Part shown: positions 25,901 to 40,900 of the stretch, piece by piece
Position numbering within the stretch: the first letter of the stretch is position 1
How the letters are laid out: each line of letters starts with the position of its first letter
Position numbers and translations under genes: made by a program
NCBI RefSeq assembly: GCF_037975245.1
Contig: NC_092579.1
Location: 4,180,001 to 4,244,000, forward strand
DNA from: Apostichopus japonicus
Lineage: Eukaryota > Echinodermata > Holothuroidea > Aspidochirotida > Stichopodidae
Reading direction: 5' to 3'
Length of the DNA: 64,000 nucleotides
Notes under the pieces: generated by a model
What the model saw: only the letters and a program-made list of their open reading frames with translations
Told to the model about the DNA's origin: nothing
The model's database searches: none

Positions 25901-28900
25901 AAGTGAAGAACATGTGATCATGATCACACAGGAGGTGAAGAACATGTGATCAGTATCATACAGGAGGTGAAGAACATGTGATCAGTATCATACAGGAGGT
26001 GAAGAACATGTGATCAGTATCACACAGGAAGTGAAGAACATGTGATCAGTATCATATATGAGGTGAAGAACATGTGATCAGGTGTCACACAGGAGGTGAA
26101 GAACATGTGATCAGTATCATACAGGAAGTGAAGAACATGTGATCAGTATCATACAGGAGGTGAAGAACATGTGATCAGTATCACACAGGAAGTGAAGAAC
26201 ATGTGATCAGCATCATACAGGAGGTGAAGAACATGTGATCAGGTATCACACAGGAGGTGAAGAATATGTGATCAGTATCATACAGGAAGTGAAGAACATG
26301 TGATCAGTATCACAGAGGAGGTAAAATACATGTGGAGAAGTTCTACATAATAACAGACTGAGATGATTTGATTTCTTTTGTTTTTTTATTCTATACATAA
26401 GTCAAACTACTGTCTAGCCTCATTCTTATTTTAATGAAATCATTTTTGTCACATTCATAACATTTTGTTATTTCTAAGGCAGAAAATATGGTCTTTTAAT
26501 GTCAATTTGATTACAATTTTTAAATGTCAAAGCTTTTCGTACAAGCTGTTCGCATATCTCTTAGAATAAAATAATATAAAACATGTTTTCCACATTTCAC
26601 CAAATATATTGACTACTGCAATAATCTGTACAAACACTGTAAACAGTTGCTGGTATCTAGGCTCTGTAGGTATTATGTTAGTAGAAGAATAGGCCCAATG
26701 ATGAAGTCTGAATGGTCAGCAATATAAGTTACTGTACTAAGATATTAAACACCTATTGGAACACTGATACTACTAGTGAGGGACCCTGATACAAACTTGA
26801 GATTGAGGGAGGGGAGGGGAGGAGGATTAATGACAAATGTTCAGAGGTGTTAAAATGACTGGCATTGCTGGGGACAGCATGTACCTTTGAAGACCACTGT
26901 TGTAAAACATTATTTGGGGCTTGACCCCATTCCTCCCTCCTCATCCCCACTCCCCTCCCAAGCCACATGTTGCTATGGGCTTTAACTAACCAACAGTAAA
27001 TTTTGTGCCGAAGTGTAATTCCATGGTACAAGATAACCAGCTATTTATTGTTCTCATTTCCAGCAGAGGCTAATAGGGGGGGTGGGGCAGGGTGGAGGGG
27101 GGTGGGGGAGTCATGAATGAATGTTATCAGCTTTCATTAAGTTACATTTGTCTGCAGTTGGATCAGCAGTTTGTAACCTATGTAATAAATCATATTCAGG
27201 CACAGGCACTGAGCATTCCCACTTTCTAGTTTGAAAACTGATATTTGATATGACCTATAGACCTACAGCAATTGGAGCTGACTTCTAGGTTGAACTTAAA
27301 TCTTTCGGGAATGGTTTTTAATACTTGTCACAAAACTCCTAGAAATACCTTCATAGTGCTTTGTTATTTCTTAATATTTTAGTTTTATCCCCGAAACAAA
27401 ATTTATCATGTCAGGTTATAGTTCGCTTGGCTTCTTTATTAGATCTCAAACCTCCCATTTTAACTTGTGGCTTGATGGTACTTCTTAAACACAATTGCAA
27501 ATTGCAGTGTCCATTATTTCGTGGGAGAGCCTTCCTGCCTTTATTAAGGTCATTCAAATTCTGAAAATGCTCTTGTCAGTCTTCTCTGAGAGCTTGCACA
27601 AGGTTATTCCATTTTATTCTCTTTGACAAGTGGCACAGAAATGCAATTTATTGGAACCTTGTAACCTCTCAAGGAAGACATATCAAGATTATTCTTTCCA
27701 TCGATAGAATATTTTATAGAACGATTTACGAAGAATTGGGGATGAAACGCAGAAAGGAATCTCCTTGCAAAAATCTGTGAAGGATGGCATATTTCTATAA
27801 CTGTCAGTCATTTCACCGTTGCCTCATTTATTATATTTGCAATGTAAACACTTTGAGTTTGTTTTTAATATTCATTAACAATTTGGGGCAGATTGTTTGC
27901 TTCAACCTACTTTATGAAAGAGAAGGTGATGTGTGCTGGTTGTGTGGAGATAAAGCAATTATTGGAAATGTTCCACCCAAAATTGTAGGGAAACAAAATT
28001 ATACCTCACTTGCAATGAATGTAGATTGACTAAGTCCGGTGGGGGGAGGGGGGGTGGGGAGCAATTTAACACAAGAAGTTTTTAATCGAATTTCCAGTTC
28101 TTGAACAACAGGACTGCCAAAGATTTTTTCAAACAAGGAATATTTTGAATCGAGACTAAAAATCAAATGATTGGTGACACTTCATATATCTAGCTATTTT
28201 ATAATTATTGCAAAAAAAAAAAAAAAATCTAAATGCAGTTTTCTTTTCCTTTCCACAAACTGTTCAAAGCGGGAGCAAGGATCAGCAGCTTTTTAATCGG
28301 CGATGATTATGACATGGAAGAGATGATATAAATATAAAGTTTGATTGATTCCTAAATTGAATCTTTTCCAAAGGGGTATTTGTGATCCCTAAGATATTAT
28401 AGGGTGTGTACTGAATAGGTTAGGAAGCATGGCCCATCAGGTATCTCCGATTCCCTATTAGAGACGTAAGGCATAACTAGGGGATCTACAGCACCATCTA
28501 TCAGACATTACAGACTATGCTATACTACCTGTAGGACGATATTGTTGTTCCCAAATTTAATATGGTCCTATTGGATAGGCTCTCAAGTAGTATTGTCTTT
28601 CTGTAACATCATCATCAGAGATACTGTTTATACATATATGTATATGGAAATAGGCTATACAAAGCTTCCTGTCAAAGTTTTGATCTAGTTGACCCATTTG
28701 AGTTCTGCTAGCTAAGGATAAAGTTAGCATCATTGGAATAGGCTGTCAAGCACTATTACTACCAAGTAACGACATTGTAAGAGGTATATGTGAAGTGGGA
28801 TATAAAATATTTTGATCGCATTTTTAGTTCAGTTGATGTCCTTCTGCTAGTTGAAAAAAGTTTGAATAAAATCGTAGATCCAGACACTCTTTCTTAGTTA

Positions 28901-31900
28901 TCAATTCTAAGGACAAAGTTGACAACATTGCATTGGTTTTCTAGCATCATTTTTGTCATTATAGCTACATCGTCATGGAGATTCAGGATACATGCTGCGC
29001 AATCATCATTGATCCAGACAATCTCTTTTAACTATCGTTTCTAAGGATAAAGTTTACAAGATTGCATAGGCTGTCCATCACCACTTCTGCCTATCACTAC
29101 AACATAGGAGAGATACATATGATATAGGCTATACAAATCGGACCAAAGATTTGATCCAGTTGATCTCTTCTGACTTTCCCTGTCTAATTTATAAAGTTTA
29201 TATCATCTGCCCATCTGATCATGTTCTTGCAAACAACCTTTCAACACCAAGAGAAGCAAATTTGATCTTGATTTGCCATATTGAGCACTTCAGTACAACT
29301 CACAGAAAAAAAAGAAGAAAACAGAACGGTGATAAAACTAAGAGCATAATCATGAAACTATCGGTGTTGATTCGATACAGATAAAGCAATAAAATACAAT
29401 GGGTGGTAGCAATTTCAATCTTTGGTGGAATAACCTTCTCAAGTTATGGGTTGGTAAACAGAACCGTTTATTAGTTGGGACTCTTGCTGCACAGAAGGGT
29501 ACAGTAGGAGGTTTATTACAATGCAAATACCTTGAATAACACTGTCACAAACTATTTTTAGTAGCTAATAAAGGAAAATCGTGAAAGTTTATTGTCTACT
29601 CTGAGGGTGGATATGAGGAGTCTCAGAAAAGCTTAACATTTGACCAAGAGAGAGAAATGTGATGACGATTCGGTTTTGAGACCTTACTTCATAAAAAAGC
29701 TTTTCAGCAAAACCAATAGAGCTAGGCAAATTTCTTTTTCTTCGGGACTCTACATCGTTAGTAATGGTGGAAGGTTAACAATCATCTGCCATTAAGTGTT
29801 GCTTTTCAACTTGATACTAATTTACAACATTTAGTTATTTAAGTGAAGTTTCTAAAAAGATTTTACTTGCCAGCTTACACTTCCCTTGGAAACAAAACTT
29901 AATTGCATACCGGTCAAGATTTGTTATCCAAAAAGATTAAATTTTGTTTGGATTGACAATGTTACTTAGAATCAAGTCATGATTTCACTCATCCAGAAAT
30001 CATTGTCCATATCGATACACAGCTTGGGAGATCAGACTTCACTATATCGTCTTTATTGAAAATTAGAAAACATTGGCCAACTGGGCTGAACAGGAGACTG
30101 GTTTCCCTAGCAACCACCGCAGAGCTATCTTCATCACATAATTGTCAACAGTTTGTTTGGGTAGTTTAAGCCAACCGTCAATAATAATATTCCAATAAAA
30201 CCATTCCACTGTGGAATTATGCTAACACCATGTGTGTCACTTTCCTGTGTACATTTCACAGTCACTTTTCGTGTACAAATTTACAGGGACAATCATGATA
30301 CCTTTGTGGTATATCCAACAAATAACTGCGGTACAGCTTTAGTGTCATAGAGGACATGATGGAGAGGGGTGGGATGGGGGGTGGGGGAGAGTGAAGGTGA
30401 TGGGAAATGTTTGTTTGATGTTGTTTTAACAAGAATTATCTTCGCCCTCCTGATCCAACTTTCCCCTCACCCTCGTCTAAAATCGAAGACAGGGCATTCA
30501 GACTGCCATAATCTAGGCCTAACCATGTTGATAAATATCTTAATGTCTACTTCTCCATGCCCTCCCCCCCCCCTACCTTCTCATTTTCCTGGTGCTGCTC
30601 CTAACCATCAACAAACTGTTTATACCATGGTTTATTACAACAACACCATACACAATGATCCCAATAGGACAAATCTAAGGCAAATACTCCTGTAGACACC
30701 AACATGGATACATCAACAAATTTGCTATCAAGTATATTCATGACACAGCACGTAGGTCCTGTTTGAATAATAAAATTAGTGCCTATACTGTAGCAAACTT
30801 GCAACACATGTAATTTTTATAGTCACCATAATATTTATCTTGAGCATTTATTGCAAAAAAGAACAAAAAACACGTTGGTCTCATCATCATAAAACTATGC
30901 ATTCAGCAATCAAGACCAAATATAGAACATTTTGGAAGAAAACTTCTAATGTGACTATGACTATTCTGTGGTAATAAGGTAGCGAAATAGATAATAAAAT
31001 GTCAAACTATTGGTTTTTAATTATTTTTTAGTATACCTACACAAATACCCTACACTCAGAAGCACAAAATTGTATGGCTTTGTATGACTCCAAATTAAAA
31101 AGGAAGCAATGAAACTTTCCTGTACTAAAAAGGAATTACCATCAGAATACATTGTTTCTTAGCTAGGCCAATTGCAAATGTTTTGTCCCAAAATAAACAA
31201 CTTCAGTCGATTTAGTTGGACTGTTCCGTGCAGTTTTCATGTATTGTAAATGTTTTTTGACAATTTTTTTGCAATGACATCAATACGACATTAATAAAGC
31301 TGATATTTTTTACTTTTCTGGAACTTTTCCGGAAGATAAAATAAAAAAAATAAAAAATAACAGTGTGTGTTTTACAAGACAATGAAAGTCTTGTCTTGTA
31401 AGAGGTCCTGCGCATGTCTTACCTCTGCGGAAAATCCTTCCACCAAGATAGCCACGAGCAAATTAAACAAGACATAGTTGCCGAACGTCATGAGAGCGAT
31501 GAAATAGACGGCGGCCCAGGGGGAGGTTCGAGACATGCCATTGTATAACACTATATTCCAGTCTTCTTGTGTCAGAATCTGTCGAAAAATTATAAAAAAC
31601 ACGAGTAACGCTTCGCAACGCGATGCTGCTTTCACGAACAAATATTTTTGAGTCCAGCTTAAAGTTTGGAGGTTTGCAAATTTCTTTCCTTTTAATTCCC
31701 GTTTCAGGTGAAATGAAGACGAGAACCCAATAGCAATCATTTTATACCTGTATAGGGGATTCGAATGCTTCCCAACAGATAAAAATATTACGTAATTCCA
31801 TTTGGAAGATAAAAATATTATTTTGTCATTTTTTCCCTCCATGTATAAGAGTGACTTGAAAGAGCAAAAAAGTGTGAAAATGTGTGACACCAGAGAGCCT

Positions 31901-34900
31901 TCTTTAGCTTTAAGAAATACTGTAGAGCTTGACATGTGACGACCGTATATATCGACTCCCTTCGAATACTGTAAAACCCTTCAGGTGAGATTCACCACTA
32001 GTGTATTTAAAGTTTCAGGCTTCTAACAAGCTCCTTTCCTTGGAAATCAATCAAACAGAATTAATTTATGAAAAAATATTATTTGTACCAGATAAATACT
32101 TCTACTACTACTTCTAGGACTACGATTTTTATACATTGACTCAAGAACCTACTTATAGGACGGTTACTCTGAGTACGTTATGCACTATTAACTAGAGCGC
32201 TAACCTGAAACACAGTCACAATTGCCCAGAGCAACGAATCAAAGTTCTTTCTGTCGCAAACTCTTTCGCCTTCTATTTCATCGCAGAACTGACAACCGAA
32301 AAGATGCATACCGAGCACGCTGTTGAAAGAAGCAAAGATTACATTCAACGAGATTGGTTATATATATATGACCACCAATTGTGTTCGATGACCAATGGGT
32401 GACCTCGTTGTACAGTAAGTTTGGACAAGCAGTAGGGGGAGGGGCAAGGGGGGGAGGGACTACAGTGGTGAAAATTGAATGGAGATACTCATTTCCTAAT
32501 GGATGCTTTTTATGCTCTCCAGGAAAACTGATGTATGCCAATATTACAGGTTGATGACCTTTAACCTATATACAACCCAAAAATCCCAATGTCCTAGAGA
32601 AAAAAATAAAACATACATCCAGGCTTTTAGACTGGATGAAAAGAACCCCTGCTTAGTCTAAAAATAAATGTTAACTACTTTCCGTATCTCTATCACTGTC
32701 TTCAAAGATGAAACGATTGCTTGTATTTCTGATGAAATTTAACCTTTCCAATTTACCATTTGCACATGACAAAATCAAAAATAGATTGCAATGCTCTGCC
32801 AAAAAAAAAAATTCACATCAAATGTAGGGCACCCTGAAGCCAAGGTTCTTGAGCAAGGTTTTCTTCTGTTTCTTTCTTTCTTATCCCCTTATGGTTACCC
32901 TCATTAAGCATTCATAGAGCGTATTACAATGTAGTATGGTTATTAAACCATCAATATTTGCTGTTAAATTGTCTTACCGACATTTAGTCAAGCATATTAA
33001 TGCAGAGTAACAATTAATTCAACTTCAACAATCTGGTAAAGATATGAAACTAAAATTTCACTTTCGAGAGTTATTTACACACGTCACCCCAGAGACTATA
33101 ACCGCATTGCATTCCAACACAATATCATGAACCAGCCAATCTAGGTCCTAATCTTCTACCGACACACTAGGGAAGACACTGTGTCTCTTTTCGACCTCTC
33201 TTGGGCCTCCTCTGAAACAAAATCATTCCGAAACGCAACACCGAAGGGCTGTTTCACTTTCAATACAGACAGAAATTCATTTATGGTAAATGTTTTTTTC
33301 TTCAATTCATATCCCCCCTTCTGATTTTATTTTGCCCAAATCCCCGGTCTATGCTTTTTGCCCGAAAAAAATAACTAATGCAACTCCTTCTCTGCGGGGA
33401 TTCTTTACACCCTGTAAATTCTCGCTGACGACGAAGGGCATGCAGAGGATCGTTCGGAATGATGAATGAAGCACGTCGGAGAAACGAGAGGACGACAGCT
33501 CCTAAGTTACGCATCTTCAAGTTACATTTTCCACGGGGCATTGTTGACAGATTTTCATCTGAATCAAGTGGACGAGAAAACCCGACGGACAGGAAATGTT
33601 CAATTTTGTTATGCATGGGTTTGGGGATCTCAAACCTCGATTCATCTTTTAGAGAGTTCTGAAACAATTCCAGTTTGAGCATTGCGTTGTTTTTATGTTT
33701 CATTTTTTCATTGTTTTTTATTAGGAATGTTCAAATATTAAGCTGATTAGCAATTAATGCACAGTTACCACCAATGTAAAATTTTTTTTAAAATATAATA
33801 TTTATAATATTCTTTACAGAATATGTTCCCATAGTTACATCTGTCATGTTTGAAATCATAGGCGTAGGAGGCTGGGGGGCTGCAGCCCCCCCAACCAATT
33901 TTTTTTGTAAAAATTCGGGCAATATGCTGGGAATTTTTCAGGCACCTACTGAAAGAAAAATAATTTGCAATGTGTTTTTCAATGGTGTAAACATACAAAT
34001 TATCATTATTATTGTAACAACTTCCCCAATAATTATAACCAATAATAAAAACCAGTAATAACAACCAATAATAATAACATGGAAAATGATTGTATGTTAC
34101 TGGCATATGATATAATAACCGATGCATGCCTATATGATATGCACATTAACATGTTGAACGCAAGTGGAGCGTGCGAAAAATTGTGGTTATTTTTTCGGGC
34201 AAGTCGTTACAGCCCCCCCCCCAAATCAAATTAGGCTCCTATGCCTATGTTTGAAATAGCTGTGTCAGATTTCACTTTTGGGTTCATGTCGTTATGTTCG
34301 CGGGCTTAAATGATATGTATCATCAGTTGGAATTTTCTAAGGTTGTAAACACCTTTGTTGGATATCGTTGCCAATTTCTCACGATACTGTCACATTGTTT
34401 TTTTGTTTTTGCATGACAAAGATGGCACATGGCAGTCCCATGTACAATTATATACCAGTATCATATGTTATTCCTGAACGATCTTTTGACACTTAAAAGC
34501 TCAAGAGAAGTAAAGTAGCTAAGTTCTGTACACAAATAGGACAAACCTACAGATCCAATCAATACACCCTCGAGGGAAAATGTTAAGTGTACTCACAAAG
34601 AGGATGATAGAGTGTTTTTTACTTAAATTATTCATTCCTATCGAATATAAAACTGTGGGAGGATGATGGCTACTAAGAGCAAGATAATATTTTTGGATTA
34701 TGAAAAGGAAAATTAAGATAGCTCTTCTAGACTCTTAAAGGGTTGGAATGAAAAGTATATGGTTGAATGAAGATGGCCTGTCACCCTGGTGTGTGGTCCG
34801 TATGCTGACAGGGTAGACCCAATGGCTCTACATACAGCGAGATTAATTGAAGCAGGTGTAGGTGTAAGTAAATTAGTTCAGTTCAACACTTACTGCAATA

Positions 34901-37900
34901 ATACTCAAGCATTTCATACTTTCTTAATACAGTCATTGTCAATTCAAGTGCGTACATACATACATACATGCATACCCACACATAGGAATAATAGTAATAA
35001 TAACAATAAAAATAATCCACAGTTATTTTTACGACACTTAAGCCACCAAAAATGTGGGAAAAACCCACAAGGGCTGATGGATTACAACTTGCACGTCGGG
35101 TGGCTTCCAATTCAACATTTTAAGTCAAATTTGGAACCTTTTCAACTTAGAGGGTCATTTCAGATGGGGAAACTGTAGATTGCTCTTGGATGGAAAACCC
35201 ACCTTACTATGACCCAACCGGGTATCAAACCCAGAACCTAAGCCTCATTGCTTCAAATGCCACCGCCTTTATCCACTCGGCCACAGCACCGGTAAGACAT
35301 ACAAACATACATATGTGTTGTCATAGAACTGTGAAACACATACCTTTCATCAAAGTCAAACAAAATATTTCTTCCATGCATTGTTAAATAACCTTCATTT
35401 CACCTTTTCAATGTAAGAGAAGAGATTTTATGCAGACAATTTTGCGTACCTGAATATGAAAATAAAAAGAGCTAAGAGTGAGAAAAATGTAGCGACGTTG
35501 TCCATGGTCCTGAGCATGACCAGCAACTGTCTTCTGAGCGCAGGCATGAAACGGACGAGCTTTAAGATACGCAGCAAACGGAAAGTCCTAAGAACGGACA
35601 GGCCACCGCTACCTTGCTGCATAACTTCTATGATGCTGGGAGAAAAAGCAAAAAAAAAAATCGAAATATTTATACCAAAAATTTGATGGATTTGAAACCA
35701 AAACTGAGGTGCCAAAGTTACGTCACCATAGACATTGCGTTTAAGGATCATTCCAACAAAAAGCAGACTTTAAAAGTTCAATATTATTATTTTTTATTAT
35801 TTTAGGTTTATAGTCTTGTTCAAGGCCAAGGCCCTCTCACACGTCTTTACAAATATCTTACAAACAAAAATATGTAACATGATCTGAATCACTCTTGAGT
35901 CTTCCAAGTTGTGAGATTATTAAATCATCAATATTAGCTTGAATAAAGTCAATTTCTTTTTCATTTTAATTATTGACGCAAGCTTCCGTTTTAACAAGAC
36001 TAATGGATGCCTTTAAATGCCATCAGTATTGGCTCCCTGTGTTTTAGCCGTCTAAAAGTTTTCAAAAGTATATTCCTAGGGGTTTTGACGTAAACTATTC
36101 CCAGACATACTCGGGAGTCCTAAACTTTATATTAAATACGATAAAAACTCTCAGGTAATTTGGTAAAAAACCTATGGGAGTGACAGTACAGTATGTTAAA
36201 CTTATACTAGAAAGATGAGTACACATGTGACTATTAAATGACTTTCTAGCACATTTGGGACGACACTGCTACCCATAGCAAGAATTATTATCATCGTTAA
36301 AACCTGAAATTATTTTAAAGACAAAAGAATTCAATATAGCACCCACCTGACTATCACGATGATTCCGTCAAAGACGTTGAACCCGTTCTTGATATACCCA
36401 AAGATCCCGTACGCAGCCACCTTCATGATCATCTCCAGTGCGAAAATGCTCGAAAATATTAAATTACTGACTTCAATTGCATCCGTTAATTCCTGAGGCT
36501 GTGAAGATACGAGGAGACGATAACATCGTGAGAGGTATAGGTACGTAGCTTGGTCTGCTTCATACAAAAACCCTCTCAAGGGAATATAGAATCGATTGCA
36601 TGTTACAGGAGAAAACTATCTATAAATGTTATTGTAGATATAGTTCTTATCTAGCTACTTTGAATCCTAATTGTTTTATTATTTTTTTGTTATATATATT
36701 TTGTTATTTTTTGTTATTTATTTAATATTTTTTAAATTTTATTCCTGCTGGGTAGACATGTTTTTTTCTTTAATCATTGATTTATTCTAATTAATCAATA
36801 TAAAGAAAGATAAATATAAGTACATAAGTCAGACTCGATTATAAACAGGGTAGATGCGCACATGTTGCAATGGAGATCTGATGTTAATCTGCAGTTTTTT
36901 TCCTTGAAATTATGAATAAACTTTAAAAAGGAAAAAAAATCTGACACAATTTACAGAAATGATTATAGTATGTTCAGACACATTAAAAAAAGAATTAGTA
37001 AAGGATATGTAAAGCAATAAATTTCTCTGGAAAATGGGTCACCATGCATCTCCCCCTTACCTACTCAGAACCAGCACAAATCAAAATGGAAGAAACCTGC
37101 ATTCGTCCTTGCCATTTCAACCACCGGTAGTATTATGCAAACTACAGTATATACCGTCATGTAACATAGCACCAGTATGCTTTGCTTTCAGGGTCTCTCT
37201 AACAAGTTTTTATCAAATTTTAAATGTCAGCCTTCCTTTCAGACACATAAGGCTATTTAAGATGTGGTAATTAACATTTTCTTGAACGAGTTGCCTGGCA
37301 CATTCGAGCATGCTGAGTGCAGCAATTAAAGCTTCAATTTTTTCAAATACGGCTAAAACTTCTTCGAGTGATATTGAAAAGAGTATAGTTACATAGCTTT
37401 TGCACCAAAAAAAAAAGAAAAAAAAAGAGAAGAAAAGAGAAGAAAGAATGAAAATAAAGTTAAACTGAGCATCAATGACAACGATTCCTTGTACTAGTAC
37501 CTACGCAATGTTAGAGGCAGAAATTAACGTGACCGTGACAATGAAATTGAAGGGCATGTACATAACATTAAGTATTGGTGTATATGTTGGTGCTCTGAGG
37601 TATCACATACCCACTACTGTTACCGAGGTAACGGAAAGGACTGCACACATTATACAACTACTGTACGTTTTTTTCAGACATTTTATTGTTGTTGTTGACA
37701 TTAGTCAGGTTTCCACCAAACAAAAAGAGTACACAGCTGGGGATGGGGCGGGAGGGGTGGGGGAGGGGTACATGGATTTGGTGATCATTTAAAGTCATTG
37801 TGTAAAGGAAGATCGATATATGACAATTAAAGCCAACAAACTACAGGTCATCCACTCAAGATGAGATAACTTAACTAATCATATCATGCTTTCAACTGGT

Positions 37901-40900
37901 TTGCTAGTATCCATTGGACCAGTGTGTATACTGTTATTAACTAGTATGTAGTACATTTGGACCAGTGTGTAATATGTATTTGACCTGTGTGTGATATATT
38001 TGGACCAGTATCTACTGTTTTAACCAGTGTGTAGTATATGTTTGAAACAGTGTGTACTATGTTTTTAACTGGTTTGCAACCATCTTTGGACCTGTGTGTA
38101 TACTGTTAACTATTACTGTTTTTTGAAAAGAAATCATGAAAGATGTTCATTCAAAAATGTGTTTTGTTATGTTTTCCGTTGACCTAGTTGTGAGTGTGTA
38201 CTTGGGGTTTGTTTCTTAAAAAACAAAGTTTGCGTCCGCGGGACGTAAGCAATTTAAAGAGTTTGCATCCCTGGCCAAAACATTGCGTCCCGGACGCAGA
38301 ATCCTGCGTTCATAACAATGCTGAGTATGTAGTACATTAGACCAGTATGTACTATGTACCATGTATTTAAACTGGTGTTTAGTTCGTTTGGACCAGTGTA
38401 CGTCATATATTTTTAATCAGAACATTGTCTTTATTTGATCAGTGTGTAGTATGTTTAGACCTGTGTTTCGTACAGTGCCTGACCAGTCATGAAAAACACC
38501 TCTGAATCATACAAAAAAAACACTTTTTTACAACCATTTGATTACACCTGGGATTGACCTTTTACTATAATTACTGCCTTAGTCTAATAAGAGAAAAATT
38601 TGCATCCAAGTGAGCTAATTTCAAAGTAATCAGCTTTTCTGTTACATTTTCAGGGCCACTTTTCGTTCACTAATGGGACCTTGGTGAAATGAAACAGCTT
38701 GTCTGCCATCAGTCATTATTTCAACGTTATACTTTGGAGACATATCTAGCTGTCTTTTCTGTACCTTACGTGCAAAGAAAGGGAAAAAAAAAGACACGGC
38801 TGAGATTTATGTTCAAAATGAGACCTAGCATCGCAAAATTTTTCTTGAAAAAAAAACCCCCCAAAACAACAACCTACAAAACAATTCTATTAAAGAATCA
38901 GAGGTAATTTAGTTGAACTTGCACCAGCAAGCAATTCCACATGAAATGCTCAACTGACAGACACTAAAAACAGTACAATTTCATGCATGTACGATTTAGT
39001 AGACAGCTCACGACTCTGTAAATTAGTCCAACAGATATCTCCCTCAAACCTATCTTTAACGTCATACCTCGATCTCCGTCTGAAATAATTTCGACTCCAT
39101 AATTACCCCGCACACCTAGTAAACACCCATGGATTTGCACAACACATTAGCTTCAATCTTACCCCCACAAGTTCACAACCCAATAAAAACATCTACGGCT
39201 GAGAACAGCCCCAATCCCTGTCGTGACTATAATACGGCACACTTCAACCGAGATGTCAGGTATTGTACGAAGAAAATGAAAAAAAAAAAAAAATTAAAGT
39301 CTTGCAACTCTTACATATGAAAACATTCCATGTGCCCCCTGGCAATGAAAAGCTATTTGAAACATATGACGGCTTAATTTAGAAGCTTACGGACGTCGGC
39401 GAGCCTATAACGTTAGCGATCGTTGACATGCAATGGTTTTAAAAACATACAGGGCTGTAGTCAGTCATATCATATTCTGTGATCGGGATATAAAATGATT
39501 TATGAGGAACAGCAGAACTGACGGTAAATTATAGCCCTTCCTCTCCTTCCATTCCCCCCCCCCCAGAAAAGGAGAAAAGAATAGTTAATTTCTTTCATTA
39601 TCAGCACTGTATGTTAAACACCGAGCTGTTTAGGTAACATTGGCGACGTACACAACGTAAAAACAGCTCTTTTAGTTGGACTGCTGTTAAAGCTAAGAGA
39701 CGCTATCCCTCCGTTTGGTTCCAGAAATAATGTCAAAAATTGGACTCGAGTCAGATCACCTTTGAGGAAATACACTTTAATAATACTTTAAGACCAATTT
39801 CTGTCATGATGAGATCGTAGTTTTATATCAGTTTACGAGTACCACATGCATAGGAAACCCTATGGGAATACAGCAATAGCTTAGGAAACAAAAGGGCTGT
39901 CCTTGTTTAATATTCCGTGTCATCTAGTCCTGCCAAGCCGATGTGTACCGAAGGACAGCTGGCTCTAGCTGGCTTTGGTCGACAGCCAAAGATGATTAAC
40001 ACCTTTATCGTATTAAACAATAGAATAATTTATTGCACTTTCACACTGCAATGTTTTATGTCGTAGCAGACATTAATTTCCCACTGCTGTTTGTGACCAC
40101 AGTCTTGTGTTTAAAACTGCAAGAACACAAGTAACCATTTAATATTTGACTCTCTGGCATATTTTGGGAGGAATAATGGTCTTAAATTGTGAATTCTGTG
40201 AACAACTGTTGAACACATAAAGCCTGAATACAAGGATGCAAAGAACTTTATCATCCACCAATACCCTGAAGACAAGAAAAGGGTTTCAGCGGTCATCAGG
40301 ATTCACACCAAATTTTCACAGGCTAAAACTTGCAAGAAGTTTCTCAAAAGTACTCTCCTAACTGATTCTGATCCACCCAATCAAAAACATTGAAAATGTG
40401 TTAAAATAGACGATTAAATCTCAGTGTGGACTAACTTAAAAACGGTCTACAGTAGCAGAAATTGTTTGTAAAACTATGAGCAAGAGATTCTAGAATATTT
40501 TACGATAATACTGATGACCCATTGATGATATATTGTGTGTTTTCTATGTCTTGAGTTTGAAGGGGAAGCAAAACAGCAGCACTGCAAGAATGGTTACATA
40601 TATATACATCTCTGCAGATGTTATTGGTTTTGTAATCAGACTGCATCAATTTCCTAGTGGGATTGTCTCAGTGTATGATCATCATCTTCCTCCACCCTAC
40701 ACATTGTACATTAAACTATAATAAACCTTTCTTGCACTCTCAGGATTTTATTCTATTCTGTCTTTCTTTATGAAAAAAAAAGAGAGAAGAAGTTCTATCA
40801 AGGAGAGACACTACATTTGTGCCTAGTAGGTAAAAGTTGCCTAGCAACCAGACAGACGTGAATTGCCGGATGAATGTTGCTCTCTATCGTCATGCAGCTT

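Noticed and set aside
24780-26335. CRISPR-like regular array
   Set aside because: There is no distinct spacer sequence between repeats. It is a head-to-tail minisatellite in an animal intron.
26753-27031. 92-codon minus-strand ORF
   Set aside because: It is generated by G/C-rich low-complexity stretches; it has no motif and no channel phase.
33061-33260. Minus-strand acceptor followed by [15 protein letters not shown], considered as an alternative domain II exon
   Set aside because: It would interrupt the S5 helix between IFIF and SVLGMHLFG, has no good donor and meets a stop.
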